Shown here in pieces: positions 9,327 through 16,672 of a stretch of DNA of 64,000 nt (positions are counted from its first letter, which is position 1; the number at the start of each line of letters is the position of its first letter). The stretch is from Nocardiopsis mwathae (GTDB lineage: Bacteria; Actinomycetota; Actinomycetes; Streptosporangiales; Streptosporangiaceae). Position numbers and translations under genes: made by a program. Location of the stretch: assembly GCF_014201195.1 (NCBI RefSeq), contig NZ_JACHDS010000001.1, positions 2,728,001 to 2,792,000 on the forward strand. Direction: 5' to 3'. The notes below the pieces were generated by a model, which saw only the letters and a program-made list of their open reading frames with translations, did no database searches and was not told the DNA's origin.

Positions 9327-9424
9327 GCGGCGATCCGGGCCGTGTGGCCGGATCCCGGTAGGCGTCCACAGCCATCCTGGCCGAGCGTTGCCGCAGCTCA
9401 TCGGGGTATTTCCTCAGGTCTGCC

Positions 9425-9682
9425 ATGACTCTCGTCCTTCCCGGAAACGAAAGCCTCCGTCACACCCGGCACAAGGCAGTCCTCCTGCTGACGATGGCGC
9501 TGCGCAAGGGCGAGCTCTCGGGGCTCCCCCGGTCGAGAGTTCTGTGTACCGGCGTGGCGCGCGCCATCCTTCGCCGCAGTAAGATCGCGACGACGCTGGA
9601 GGTCTACACGGAAGTCGCTACGGAGCAGTTCCGGGACGCTCTCCAGAAGCCGGGTCAGAGCCTGAACGGCCCGACAGAGTAG
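9425..9682 (+). pseudogene. Remnant of a tyrosine recombinase (integrase)
   Basis: The 85-residue frame joins two pieces of a phage-type integrase catalytic domain. The first is the segment around the first catalytic arginine (HKAVLLLTMALRKGELSGL, resembling the usual TGLRRGELLGL motif). The second is the C-terminal segment holding the nucleophile tyrosine (SKIATTLEVYTEVATEQFRD). The region between, including the HxxR box, is missing, so an internal deletion of about a hundred codons is likely and the protein cannot be active. It lies at the 3' side of tRNA-Pro, the usual place for integrases that use a tRNA attachment site, marking an old integration now decayed. Confidence 0.7.
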
Positions 9683-9706
9683 ACATCAGCTGCACTCAAC
9701 AGCTGT

Positions 9707-9739
9707 ACGGCCGCTTCCGACAACCTCGGAAGCGGCCGT
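9707..9739. terminator. Perfect 14-bp hairpin between integrase remnant and tRNA-Pro
   Basis: ACGGCCGCTTCCGA (9707-9720) and TCGGAAGCGGCCGT (9726-9739) pair around CAACC. It lies just downstream of tRNA-Pro on the minus strand and is the likely terminator of that tRNA transcript. Confidence 0.7.
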
Positions 9740-9748
9740 TTCCGCCGG

Positions 9749-9822
9749 TCGGGACGGCGGGATTTGAACCCACGACCCCTTGACCCCCAGTCAAGTGCGC
9801 TGCCAAACTGCGCTACGTCCCG
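9749..9822 (-). tRNA. tRNA-Pro (GGG)
   Basis: 74-base cloverleaf on the minus strand. The acceptor arm CGGGACG pairs with CGTCCCG, the anticodon stem is CTTGA/TCAAG, and the seven-base loop CTGGGGG gives anticodon GGG. The T-arm contains GGTTCAAATCC. The discriminator base is A and CCA is not encoded. An integrase remnant lies on its 3' side, suggesting past use as an attachment site. Confidence 0.93.
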
Positions 9823-9916
9823 GTGTTGCTCGGGGCTTTTCCGTCCCCGCCAACGAGTAAGACTCTATCGCATCCCCGCGCGTGCTCGTGACAGCTTTCG
9901 CCGCCGGGGCAGGGGT

Positions 9917-10432
9917 TCAGGTTCCGTTCGTGTCCTCTGTGGCTTCGAGGGCGAGCAGGTGGGCCTCGGCCTGGGGGAGTTGGTGTTCGGTGAAGGCTGC
10001 GATGCCGTGGGTGCGGAGGAGGCGGGCCGTGACGCCCTCGCCCGGGGTGGCGGCGCCGGTGAAGGTGCCGTCGTGGACGCGGTGGACGCCGCAGGACGGG
10101 CTGGACTCCTTCAGGACGGCGATGCGGGCCCCGTGCCGTTGGGCGGTGGCCAGGGCGGCGCGGGCGCCGGAGAGGAAGAAGGGTGTGACGTCGGCGCCCT
10201 GCGGGGTTCTGATGCGGGCGGCGCCGTCGAGGACGGCCTCGGCGTCGGCCCCCGGTTCGATTTCGGCCGGTGGCCGAGGAACGGGCAGGCCCCCGGCGAC
10301 TTCAGGGCAGACGACCACCAGCCGCTCCTCGGCCCGCCAGCGGTCGAGGATGGTGTCGTCCACCGTCTTGGCGCGGCCGTCGAAGCGTACGCGCCTGCCC
10401 ACCAGGCAGGCGCTGATCAGGATCTTGTGCAC
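9917..10432 (-). CDS. DUF523 family protein
   Basis: Product of 171 residues with features of the DUF523 family. It starts with ILISACLVGRRVRFDG, then has VVVCPEVAGGLPVPRPPAEI and the cysteine motif KESSPSCGVHRVHDG. The family is small, cytosolic and widespread, and contains conserved cysteines; its biochemical role is not settled, so none is claimed. The ATG at 10432 gives the canonical N terminus. It follows the hydroxyproline operon on the same strand but is separated by 120 bases holding a hairpin, so it is probably a separate transcript. Confidence 0.85.
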   Translation of the reverse strand: MHKILISACLVGRRVRFDGRAKTVDDTILDRWRAEERLVVVCPEVAGGLPVPRPPAEIEPGADAEAVLDGAARIRTPQGADVTPFFLSGARAALATAQRHGARIAVLKESSPSCGVHRVHDGTFTGAATPGEGVTARLLRTHGIAAFTEHQLPQAEAHLLALEATEDTNGT

Positions 10433-10480
10433 CTCGCCTCCTCGCCCCCACCGGTCCTTGTTCCTCTCCCGACCACGCTA

Positions 10481-10499
10481 CCCGCGGCCGGGCCGCGGG
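10481..10499. terminator. Hairpin between the hydroxyproline operon and DUF523 gene
   Basis: CCCGCGGCC (10481-10489) and GGCCGCGGG (10491-10499) form a compact G+C-rich hairpin, 54 bases downstream of the epimerase stop codon. There is no T-run, so termination is plausible but not certain. Confidence 0.4.
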
Positions 10500-10552
10500 C
10501 GATCTCCGCGCGTGCGGGGTGGGGACGCCCCCGGAGTCGGGCAGGGCGGGGG

Positions 10553-11554
10553 CTAGAAGGCGAAGCCGGCGGGAAACGGGTCGGTGGGGTCGAGGGTGTA
10601 GTTCGCGGTGCCGGTGATCCAGGCGCGGCCGCTGATCTCGGGGACGACGGCGGGGCGTGCGCCGACGCGGGTCTCCCCCGTCAACCGCCCCTTGAAGCGG
10701 GTCCCGATGAACGACTCGTTGACGAACTCGGTGTCCAGGGCGAGCTCGCCCCGGGCGTGGAGCTGGGCCATGCGCGCCGAGGTCCCGGTCCCGCAGGGTG
10801 AGCGGTCGAACCACCCGGGGTGGACGACCAGGGCGTTGCGCGAATACTCGGCCGTGGACCCCGGCGCGACGAACTGCACATGCGAGCAGCCGTGTACCCC
10901 GTGCAGCTCCGGGTGGCGGGGGCGGTCGGCGGCGTTGACCGCGTCCATGACGGCCAGCCCCGCGGCGCGGATGTCGGATTTGCGGTCGCGGTCGAAGGGC
11001 AGGCCGAGGTCGTCGAGGTCGACGATCGCGAAGAAGTTGCCGCCGTAGGCGAGGTCGTAGCGCACCGCACCGTGGCCCGGCACGTCGACCTCGGCGCCGA
11101 GCCGGTCGCAGTAGGCGGGGACGTTGCCGATGGCCACCTCGCGTGCGGCACCGTCCTCGACCGTGACGAGCGCGTCCACCGGTCCCGCCGGGGTGTCCAG
11201 CCGGATGGTGGTGACCGGCTCCGCCACCTTCACCATCCCCGTCTCCACCAGGACCGTGGCCACCCCGATCGTGCCGTGCCCGCACATCGGCAGACAGCCG
11301 CTGACCTCGATGTAGACGACGCCCCAGTCGGCGTCGCCGCGGGTCGGCGGCTGCAGGATCGCGCCGCTCATGGCGCTGTGTCCGCGCGGTTCGTCGACCA
11401 GGAACCGGCGGATGTGGTCGAGGTGGGCCATGAAGTACCGGCGCCGCTCGGCCATGGTCGCCCCCGGGATGGGTCCGACGCCGCCGGTGACGACGCGGGT
11501 GGGCATCCCCTCGGTGTGCGAGTCGACCGCACTGATGATCCGGTCAGTGCGCAC
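10553..11554 (-). CDS. 4-hydroxyproline 2-epimerase (proline racemase family)
   Basis: Product of 333 residues of the proline racemase superfamily. Both catalytic cysteines are present: Cys91 in PMCGHGTIGVAT and Cys254 in DRSPCGTGTSARM. This argues for an epimerase and against the trans-3-hydroxy-L-proline dehydratases, which replace one cysteine by Thr. The enzyme converts trans-4-hydroxy-L-proline to cis-4-hydroxy-D-proline, the first step of bacterial hydroxyproline degradation. It starts within the end of the deaminase gene (11-base overlap) as the last gene of the operon. Proline racemase is the alternative; the operon context of a hydroxyproline dehydrogenase and deaminase makes epimerase far more likely. 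Confidence 0.9.
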   Translation of the reverse strand: MRTDRIISAVDSHTEGMPTRVVTGGVGPIPGATMAERRRYFMAHLDHIRRFLVDEPRGHSAMSGAILQPPTRGDADWGVVYIEVSGCLPMCGHGTIGVATVLVETGMVKVAEPVTTIRLDTPAGPVDALVTVEDGAAREVAIGNVPAYCDRLGAEVDVPGHGAVRYDLAYGGNFFAIVDLDDLGLPFDRDRKSDIRAAGLAVMDAVNAADRPRHPELHGVHGCSHVQFVAPGSTAEYSRNALVVHPGWFDRSPCGTGTSARMAQLHARGELALDTEFVNESFIGTRFKGRLTGETRVGARPAVVPEISGRAWITGTANYTLDPTDPFPAGFAF

Positions 11555-12581
11555 CGCCGGCCGCCTTTCGCTGCGCCGCGCTCCGCGAAGCGTCCGCCCC
11601 GGCGCCTTGGGGCGTGCGCCCGGTCCCCTGCTGCTGTGCTTCGCGCGGCCGCGGTGTCTCCAGCGTCGCGATGTGGGCCATGGCCTGCCGCGCCGCGGCC
11701 ATGACCTCGTCCCGGTGTTCGGCGACGAGCGGGCCGCGCGGCGGGCGGCAGGGCCCGCCCTTGCGCCCCGCCATGTCCATCGCCGCCTTCACGGCCTGCA
11801 CGAACTCGGTACGCGAGTCCCACCGGAAGAGCGGGAGCAGCGCGGCGTGCAGCTCCTCGGCCTGTCCGGCCTCACCCGCGCGGATCAGGTCGAACATCCG
11901 CACGCACTCCACCGGGAAGGCGTTGGGGAACCCCGCGAACCAGCCGGTGGCGCCGTCGGCCAGGTTCTCCCAGAGGAGGTCGTCGGCCCCGGCGACCACC
12001 TGGAGGTCGGGGGCGAGCTCGCGGATCCGCGCGACCCGGGCCGGGTCGCCGGAGAACTCCTTGACGGCGACGACGTTGTCGATCCCGGCCAGCTCCGCGA
12101 TGAGGTCGGGGGTCAGGTCGACCCTGGTGTCGGTCGGGTTGTTGTACAGCATGACCGGCAGCCCGACCGCGGCTACCGCCGCGTAGTGGTCGCGGATCTC
12201 GGCGCGGTTGGCCCGATACATCGTCGGCGGCAGGCACAGCACGGCGTCCGCGCCGTCCTCGGCCGCACACCGCGCCCAGTATTGCGCCTGGTGTGCGCCC
12301 GCCCCGTGCACGCCGGCGACGACGATGCCGACCCCGTCGACCGCCTCGACCGCGGTCCGGACGACGGCCCGGCGCTCCGTATCGGTCAGGGAGGAGTATT
12401 CCCCCAGCGACCCGTTGGGGCCGACGCCGCGGCAGCCGCTGGAGATCAGCCAGCGGCAGTGGTGGGCGTAGCCGTCGTGGTCCACGGCCAGGCCCCCGGG
12501 CGCGGACGCGTCGCGCCGGTAGGGCAGGGCCGTGGCGACCACGACGCCGCCGAGGTCGGTGGCCGGGTGGGTGGCGGCCAT
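11544..12581 (-). CDS. Dihydrodipicolinate synthase family: probable 1-pyrroline-4-hydroxy-2-carboxylate deaminase
   Basis: Product of 345 residues with a DapA/NAL-type TIM barrel. The Schiff-base lysine is Lys174 (NVVAVKEFSGD) and the catalytic tyrosine Tyr146 (VMLYNNPTDT), with the substrate loop GSLGEYSSLT near residue 58. Enzymes of this branch in hydroxyproline clusters deaminate and dehydrate 1-pyrroline-4-hydroxy-2-carboxylate to 2-oxoglutarate semialdehyde. The gene starts 4 bases after the FAD subunit gene and overlaps the epimerase gene, so translation is probably coupled. The tail (about 30 residues, rich in Arg, Ala and Gly) extends past the normal barrel. An aldolase or dihydrodipicolinate synthase role is less likely here. 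Confidence 0.87.
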   Translation of the reverse strand: MAATHPATDLGGVVVATALPYRRDASAPGGLAVDHDGYAHHCRWLISSGCRGVGPNGSLGEYSSLTDTERRAVVRTAVEAVDGVGIVVAGVHGAGAHQAQYWARCAAEDGADAVLCLPPTMYRANRAEIRDHYAAVAAVGLPVMLYNNPTDTRVDLTPDLIAELAGIDNVVAVKEFSGDPARVARIRELAPDLQVVAGADDLLWENLADGATGWFAGFPNAFPVECVRMFDLIRAGEAGQAEELHAALLPLFRWDSRTEFVQAVKAAMDMAGRKGGPCRPPRGPLVAEHRDEVMAAARQAMAHIATLETPRPREAQQQGTGRTPQGAGADASRSAAQRKAAGGAH

Positions 12582-12585
12582 GTCG

Positions 12586-14163
12586 TCACGCTCCTTCGGG
12601 TGGTCGGACGGGTGGCGCGGCGGGCCGTGCCCCCGCGCGACCGCCCTGGTGGTGGCTGGGGTGGTGGCCGGTTTCGCGTGCGGGAGCCGGGGATGTGGTC
12701 GGGCCGGTAGCCGCGGCGCCGCACGGTGCGTCGAGCCCGGCGAGCTCGCCGAGCCGGATGGGGGCCGCGATGGGGCGGCGGTCCACCGGGGCGGAGGACA
12801 CGGCGTGCTGCGCCCGGCGGCGGACCAGTTCGGTGAGCGCCGTGCCGCACATGCGCCCCTGGCAGGGGCCGAGGCCAGCCCGGGTGGTCAGTTTGATCGA
12901 GCGCAGGCCGCGTGGCTCTCCGGCTCCGGTCCGCGCGCAGGCGGTGTCGATCTCGGCGGCCGTGACCTCTTCGCAGCGGCAGACGAGGGTGTCGTGGGTG
13001 AGCCACGCGGTCCATCCCGCGCCGATGGGGTGGGCGCTGTGCATGCGCGCGGCGAAGGCGCGGTGGCGTGCCCGGATCCGCGCCGCCCGGCGCAGCAGCG
13101 GGTCGTCGTGTCGGCCGCCCGCCGCCGCCCATCCCGCCACCAGGCCCTCGGCTACGGCGAGGTCCGCCCCGCCGATACCGGTCACTTCCCCGGCCGCGAA
13201 CACCCCGGGCACCATGGTGCGCTGGGCGTCGTCGACGCCGACGATGCGCTCGGGGCCGATGCCGCACCCGGCCGCGATGGGGAGTTCCAGGCGCGGGACG
13301 AAGCCGTGGCCGACGCACACGGCGTCGACGGCGACGCGCCGCTCGGTGCCCGGCACCGGTGACCAGTCGGCCCACAGGGACGCCACGGTCACCTCCTCCA
13401 CCTGGTCCGAGCCGTGGGCGGCGATCACCCCGGTGCCGGTCCGGTAGGGGACGCCGTGGCGGACCTGCCCGGCCAGGTAGCCGGCGAGCTCCCCGCCCCT
13501 GTCCGCTGCGGCGTCGCGGAGCACCGCGAGGGGCGAGCGCAGCCATCCCGCTGCGAGCCGCGCCGCGCCCGCGGCCTCCAGGACGCCGACGACGTCGGCG
13601 CCGGCGCCGGACAGCGCCGCTGCGACGGGCAGGAGGAAGGGCCCGCTGCCCGCCACGACGGCCCGCCGACCCACGGCGACGCCGTCGCCCTTGGCCAGCG
13701 CCTGGGCGGCGCCCGCCGTGTAGACGCCGGGGAGATCCCAGCCGGGGAAGGGCAGGGTCAGGTCGTGGGCGCCTGGTGCGAGCACAAGCGCGTCGGGGTG
13801 CAGGGTGTAGGGGGTGCGGTCGCCGTCGGCGTCGCCGCGCAGGGCGCGCACGGTCGGGCCGTGCCCGCCCGGTTCGAGCGCCCACACCGACGTGCGGGTC
13901 AGCAGGGTACTGCGGGGGTGGGATGCGACCGTGTCCACAGCGCGCAGGAGGCGGTCACGGGTGGTGGATGGCGTGCGGCAGGCACGCGGTGGCGCGGGTG
14001 GCGCGGGTGCTTCGGACGGCGCGGTTCGGGTGGCTCCGCGGAGGTACTGGCCGCCGAGGTGCTCCGCGCTGTCGACGACGGTGACGCGGGCACCGGCGCG
14101 CAGTGCGGCGAGGGCCGCCCCGATCCCGGCTGGGCCACCGCCGACGACCACCACCTCACGCAT
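12586..14163 (-). CDS. D-hydroxyproline dehydrogenase, FAD/BFD subunit (HcnB-like)
   Basis: Product of 525 residues. The N-terminal Rossmann motif VVVVGGGPAGIGAALAAL binds FAD, and a second dinucleotide fold follows in the middle (VAVGRRAVVAGSGPF). Near the C terminus a BFD-like [2Fe-2S] motif is seen: CRCEEV, then GPCQGRMCG about 40 residues later. This matches the large subunit of the heterotrimeric dye-linked D-hydroxyproline/proline dehydrogenases related to hydrogen cyanide synthase HcnABC. The ATG at 14163 is preceded by GGGGAGG, and the Rossmann motif begins at residue 3, excluding the longer frame. Neighbours supply the small [2Fe-2S] and the oxidase-like subunits. Confidence 0.87.
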   Translation of the reverse strand: MREVVVVGGGPAGIGAALAALRAGARVTVVDSAEHLGGQYLRGATRTAPSEAPAPPAPPRACRTPSTTRDRLLRAVDTVASHPRSTLLTRTSVWALEPGGHGPTVRALRGDADGDRTPYTLHPDALVLAPGAHDLTLPFPGWDLPGVYTAGAAQALAKGDGVAVGRRAVVAGSGPFLLPVAAALSGAGADVVGVLEAAGAARLAAGWLRSPLAVLRDAAADRGGELAGYLAGQVRHGVPYRTGTGVIAAHGSDQVEEVTVASLWADWSPVPGTERRVAVDAVCVGHGFVPRLELPIAAGCGIGPERIVGVDDAQRTMVPGVFAAGEVTGIGGADLAVAEGLVAGWAAAGGRHDDPLLRRAARIRARHRAFAARMHSAHPIGAGWTAWLTHDTLVCRCEEVTAAEIDTACARTGAGEPRGLRSIKLTTRAGLGPCQGRMCGTALTELVRRRAQHAVSSAPVDRRPIAAPIRLGELAGLDAPCGAAATGPTTSPAPARETGHHPSHHQGGRAGARPAAPPVRPPEGA

Positions 14164-14282
14164 TGCGGCCTCCCCTGTGCGACGATTCCCCGGTCGGGGT
14201 GACGGGCGGTGCTGTTCCGCCGACCCTGGCCGCCCCGGCGGCCTCCCCCGTCCTGTGCGGCCCTGCCCCACGGCGGCGCAGG

Positions 14283-14657
14283 TCAGTCATGATCCCCTCC
14301 GCTGGGTGTCGCCCCGGGCGCGTCGATGACGTCGCCGTCGCGTGCGATTCGCTGACAGGCCCGGACGTCCGGGACGCCGTTCACCGTGACCAGGCAGTCG
14401 AAGCAGACGCCGATGCCGCAGAACACCCCGCGCGGGCGCCCGCCCCGCGCGGTCGTGCGCCAGGCGGTCACCCCGTTGGCCAGTAGCACACCGGCGATGG
14501 TCTGGCCTGCCGAACCACTGAGCGCCGTGGTGCCGAGGTGGACCGTGACACGCGTCCCGGGGGGAGGGGGCGGGGGGAGTGGGGGAACGTCGGAGGACGG
14601 CATGTCGGGGGCGCCCGCGCCACAGGGACACCGGTCGGGCGTGGGAGAACCGTTCAT
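14283..14657 (-). CDS. D-hydroxyproline dehydrogenase, small [2Fe-2S] subunit (HcnA-like)
   Basis: Product of 124 residues. After a proline-rich N terminus, a plant-type ferredoxin-like fold carries four ligands: Cys80, Cys85 and Cys88 in FCGIGVCFDCLV, and Cys101 in VRACQRIARDG. This is the small subunit pattern of HcnABC-type amino-acid dehydrogenases, carrying electrons between the two flavin subunits. About 120 bases separate it from the FAD subunit gene and 165 from the oxidase-like gene. The ribosome binding site and first codons are duplicated 147 bases upstream (see repeat), creating a second ATG that reads the same first six residues. Confidence 0.85.
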   Translation of the reverse strand: MNGSPTPDRCPCGAGAPDMPSSDVPPLPPPPPPGTRVTVHLGTTALSGSAGQTIAGVLLANGVTAWRTTARGGRPRGVFCGIGVCFDCLVTVNGVPDVRACQRIARDGDVIDAPGATPSGGDHD

Positions 14658-14809
14658 GACTGGGCACCCTTTCCTGAACGCGGGCCTACCGGTGAACGGG
14701 GCGATCCATCACCGCCCCTGATACCGGCACTGGGCACCCTGGGGAGGGAGACGACGGGCTCTGAACGCATCCGCTCCGCTCGGACGTGGGAGAACCGTTC
14801 ATGGCACGG
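14641..14809 (-). repeat. Duplicated start region of the [2Fe-2S] subunit gene
   Basis: An exact 18-base direct repeat, GTGGGAGAACCGTTCATG, occurs at 14641-14658 and 14788-14805. Similarity extends both ways: TCGGGCGTGGG versus TCGGACGTGGG on one side and the ribosome-binding GAAAGG on the other. A second short repeat, CTGGGCACCCT, lies between. The upstream copy opens a 31-codon frame (14804 down to 14709) starting MNGSPT, like the real subunit, and then diverging. It may be a chance duplication or a leader ORF. Confidence 0.8.
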
Positions 14810-14822
14810 CACCTTTCACCGA

Positions 14823-16073
14823 TCAGGGGGAGGCGGATGAGCTGGTCGGGCGGTCGGTGTCTCCGGCTCCGGTGGAGGTAGCGGCGGCGAGGCCGGGGCG
14901 CAAGGGACGGAAGGGGCGGGGGTCGACGACGGGTGGCTCTTCGAGGATCATCTGCCGGATGAGCCGGGCGGTGGCGACCGACAGGCCGATCCCGGCGCCC
15001 TCGTGGCCGGTCGCATGCCAGAGGCCGGGGACGCGTTCGTCGGGGCCGATGATCGGCAGGTGGTCGGGGACGCCGGGCCGGAAGCCGCCGTAGGCGCGGA
15101 TGACCGGGACATCGGCGAGTCCGGGAAAGAGGCGTACCGCCTTGGCCGCGATGCGGGCGAGCACGTCCACACGCAGCCGGTCGTCGAAGCCGACGTGCCG
15201 GCGGCTGGAGCCGACGAGCAGCGGCCCGGCGGCCGTCGACTCGACGACGCTGGAGGTGAGCGCACCCGACGCCGTCGTCTCCTCGCTCTCTCCCCCGGTG
15301 TCGGCGACCGTCGCGACGTAGTCGGCGTCATAGACCTTGTGCCGCACCGTCCACGGCGGCACCCGCGCGGTGACCAGCACCATGCCGCGCCGAGGCCGGA
15401 CCGGTACCGGGGCGCCGAGCAGGCGGGCCACCCGGCCCGCCCAGGGGCCGGCCGCGTTGAGGACGACCGGGGTGTGCCAGGGACCGGCCGTGGTGTGCAC
15501 GCCGCGCAGCGCACCCGACCGGTCGCGGATGGGGCCGAGCACGGCGGTGGCCTGGCGGACGCGTGCGCCGCGGGTGCGGGCGGAGGCGAGCAGCGCCTCG
15601 GCCGCCGCGACCGGCTGGACCTGGGCGTCCTCGGGGTAGCGGACGGCGGCGGTGATGTCGCGGCTCAGGTTCGGTTCGAGGCCGGGAACGTCGCCGAGGT
15701 CCACGGGCTGCGCGTCCACACCGGTCTGCCGCTGCTCGCGGGCGAACGCGCCGAGGCCCGCGGCTCCCGCCGCGGTGGTGGCGACGACCAGGCCGCCCTT
15801 GCGGTCCCACTCGATGTCGGGGAGTCGGGGGCCGAGTTCCTCGCCCAGCTCCGCGACCGCCTGCGGCCACAACCGCACCGACGCCCGGGCGAGGTCCAGC
15901 TCGGGGCCGGGTGCCTTGTCGGAGACGAGGATGTTGCCCTCGCCGTGGGCGGTGGTCGCGGAGGCGGCGGCCGCCCGGTCGAGCACGGTGACCGAGCATT
16001 CGGCGCCGGCCAGTTCCCGGGCACACGCGGCGCCGATGATCCCGGCGCCGATGACGACGATGTCGGCCCGCAC
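14823..16073 (-). CDS. D-hydroxyproline dehydrogenase, D-amino-acid-oxidase-like subunit (HcnC-like)
   Basis: Product of 416 residues of the glycine/D-amino acid oxidase family. The N-terminal FAD motif is IVVIGAGIIGAACARELAG and the C-terminal flavin motif is HATGHEGAGIGLSVATARL. It should be the catalytic subunit that oxidises cis-4-hydroxy-D-proline to 1-pyrroline-4-hydroxy-2-carboxylate. The GTG at 16073 is preferred over a TTG four codons earlier, because that TTG forms part of the ribosome binding site (TTGGAGG, then five bases to GTG). It is the first gene of the hydroxyproline operon, directly behind the promoter and operator at 16088-16140. A soluble D-amino acid oxidase is the alternative, but the HcnA/B partners favour the complex. 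Confidence 0.87.
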   Translation of the reverse strand: MRADIVVIGAGIIGAACARELAGAECSVTVLDRAAAASATTAHGEGNILVSDKAPGPELDLARASVRLWPQAVAELGEELGPRLPDIEWDRKGGLVVATTAAGAAGLGAFAREQRQTGVDAQPVDLGDVPGLEPNLSRDITAAVRYPEDAQVQPVAAAEALLASARTRGARVRQATAVLGPIRDRSGALRGVHTTAGPWHTPVVLNAAGPWAGRVARLLGAPVPVRPRRGMVLVTARVPPWTVRHKVYDADYVATVADTGGESEETTASGALTSSVVESTAAGPLLVGSSRRHVGFDDRLRVDVLARIAAKAVRLFPGLADVPVIRAYGGFRPGVPDHLPIIGPDERVPGLWHATGHEGAGIGLSVATARLIRQMILEEPPVVDPRPFRPLRPGLAAATSTGAGDTDRPTSSSASP

Positions 16074-16087
16074 CGCCACCTCCAAGG

Positions 16088-16140
16088 CGTTCGGTATAGC
16101 GAACGATGAACATCGTAAGTCCGCGCCTACGCCGGGTCAA
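16088..16140 (-). promoter_or_regulatory. Promoter and operator of the hydroxyproline operon
   Basis: On the minus strand, TTGACC (16140-16135) and TACGAT (16117-16112) are separated by exactly 17 bases, a good vegetative-type promoter. The predicted start of transcription, near 16105, coincides with a perfect inverted repeat CGTTCG-GTATAG-CGAACG (16088-16105). A repressor bound there would block initiation. The operator form resembles sites of IclR-type regulators, but no such gene is adjacent and the binding protein is unknown. Confidence 0.75.
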
Positions 16141-16200
16141 TGGCGTGCGTCGGGTGGAGGCGGGGCGCACGGTCCGAAGACACCCGCCACCGCCCTTCCT

Positions 16201-16270
16201 CTCCGTTGATCTCGGGGATATGGGGGTAATACCGGCGAGTATTACCCCCATATCTCCGAGATCAACGGAG
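16201..16270. repeat. 32-bp inverted repeat (palindromic element 1)
   Basis: Arms 16201-16232 and 16239-16270 pair over 32 positions with a single G.T-type mismatch and a loop of six (CGGCGA). The outer part carries the motif CCGTTGATCTCGGGGATAT. It lies 61 bases upstream of the hydroxyproline promoter -35 box, outside any gene. A related element follows at 16419 and a single half-motif at 24640. Confidence 0.95.
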
Positions 16271-16418
16271 GAGGGGGTGGGATTACGTTCTCCCGCGTGG
16301 TGAGTCGGTGTGCGTGCGGATAGGGGCGGCCGGATCGGGGGCTGTGCGGTACGACCGGAACTGATGACCGGGCCCGAAAGGCGCCCAGAAGGCGATTTCC
16401 GGTCCCGTTTACGTCGGC

Positions 16419-16468
16419 CTCGGGGATATCGACCGAATAATCGCCGTCATTTGGTCGATATCTCCGAG
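16419..16468. repeat. Inverted repeat (palindromic element 2), related to element 1
   Basis: Arms 16419-16437 and 16450-16468 (19 bases, two mismatches) share CTCGGGGATAT and ATATCTCCGAG with the element at 16201. The right arm runs on into GATCAACGG, as in element 1. Two related copies within 250 bases suggest a dispersed palindromic family or a pair of protein-binding or terminator structures. Confidence 0.85.
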
Positions 16469-16491
16469 ATCAACGGATGCCGGATTCGGAC

Positions 16492-16508
16492 GTTCCGGGG
16501 TGGTCCGG
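16492..16508. repeat. Extra copy of the element-end motif
   Basis: GTTCCGGGGTGGTCCGG is identical to 16585-16601 in the left end repeat of the integrated element. It lies 93 bases outside that repeat and shares 13 bases with the right end repeat. It may be an integrase arm-type site or part of a previous attachment site. Confidence 0.7.
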
Positions 16509-16582
16509 CCTGTTGTCGACTGTTGTCGTCTGCCCAGGTGGCGCCCTGTTTCCCTGGGTTGGGCGTTCCGGTCTAGTGGTGA

Positions 16583-16626
16583 CTGTTCCGGGGTGGTCCG
16601 GGTGTGTAGGTTGACGCCGGGATGAC
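16583..16626. repeat. Left end repeat (putative attL)
   Basis: It begins CTGTTCCGGGGTGGT, identical over 15 bases to 24520-24534, and aligns without gaps to 24520-24563 at 32 of 44 positions, with the shared block GTTGAC near its middle. It is the left boundary of the integrated element. The exact crossover position cannot be fixed from one sequence. Confidence 0.6.
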
Positions 16627-16672
16627 GCTGGGGGCTCCGGCCACGCGGCGGGCGCGGACGGTCCGGGACACG

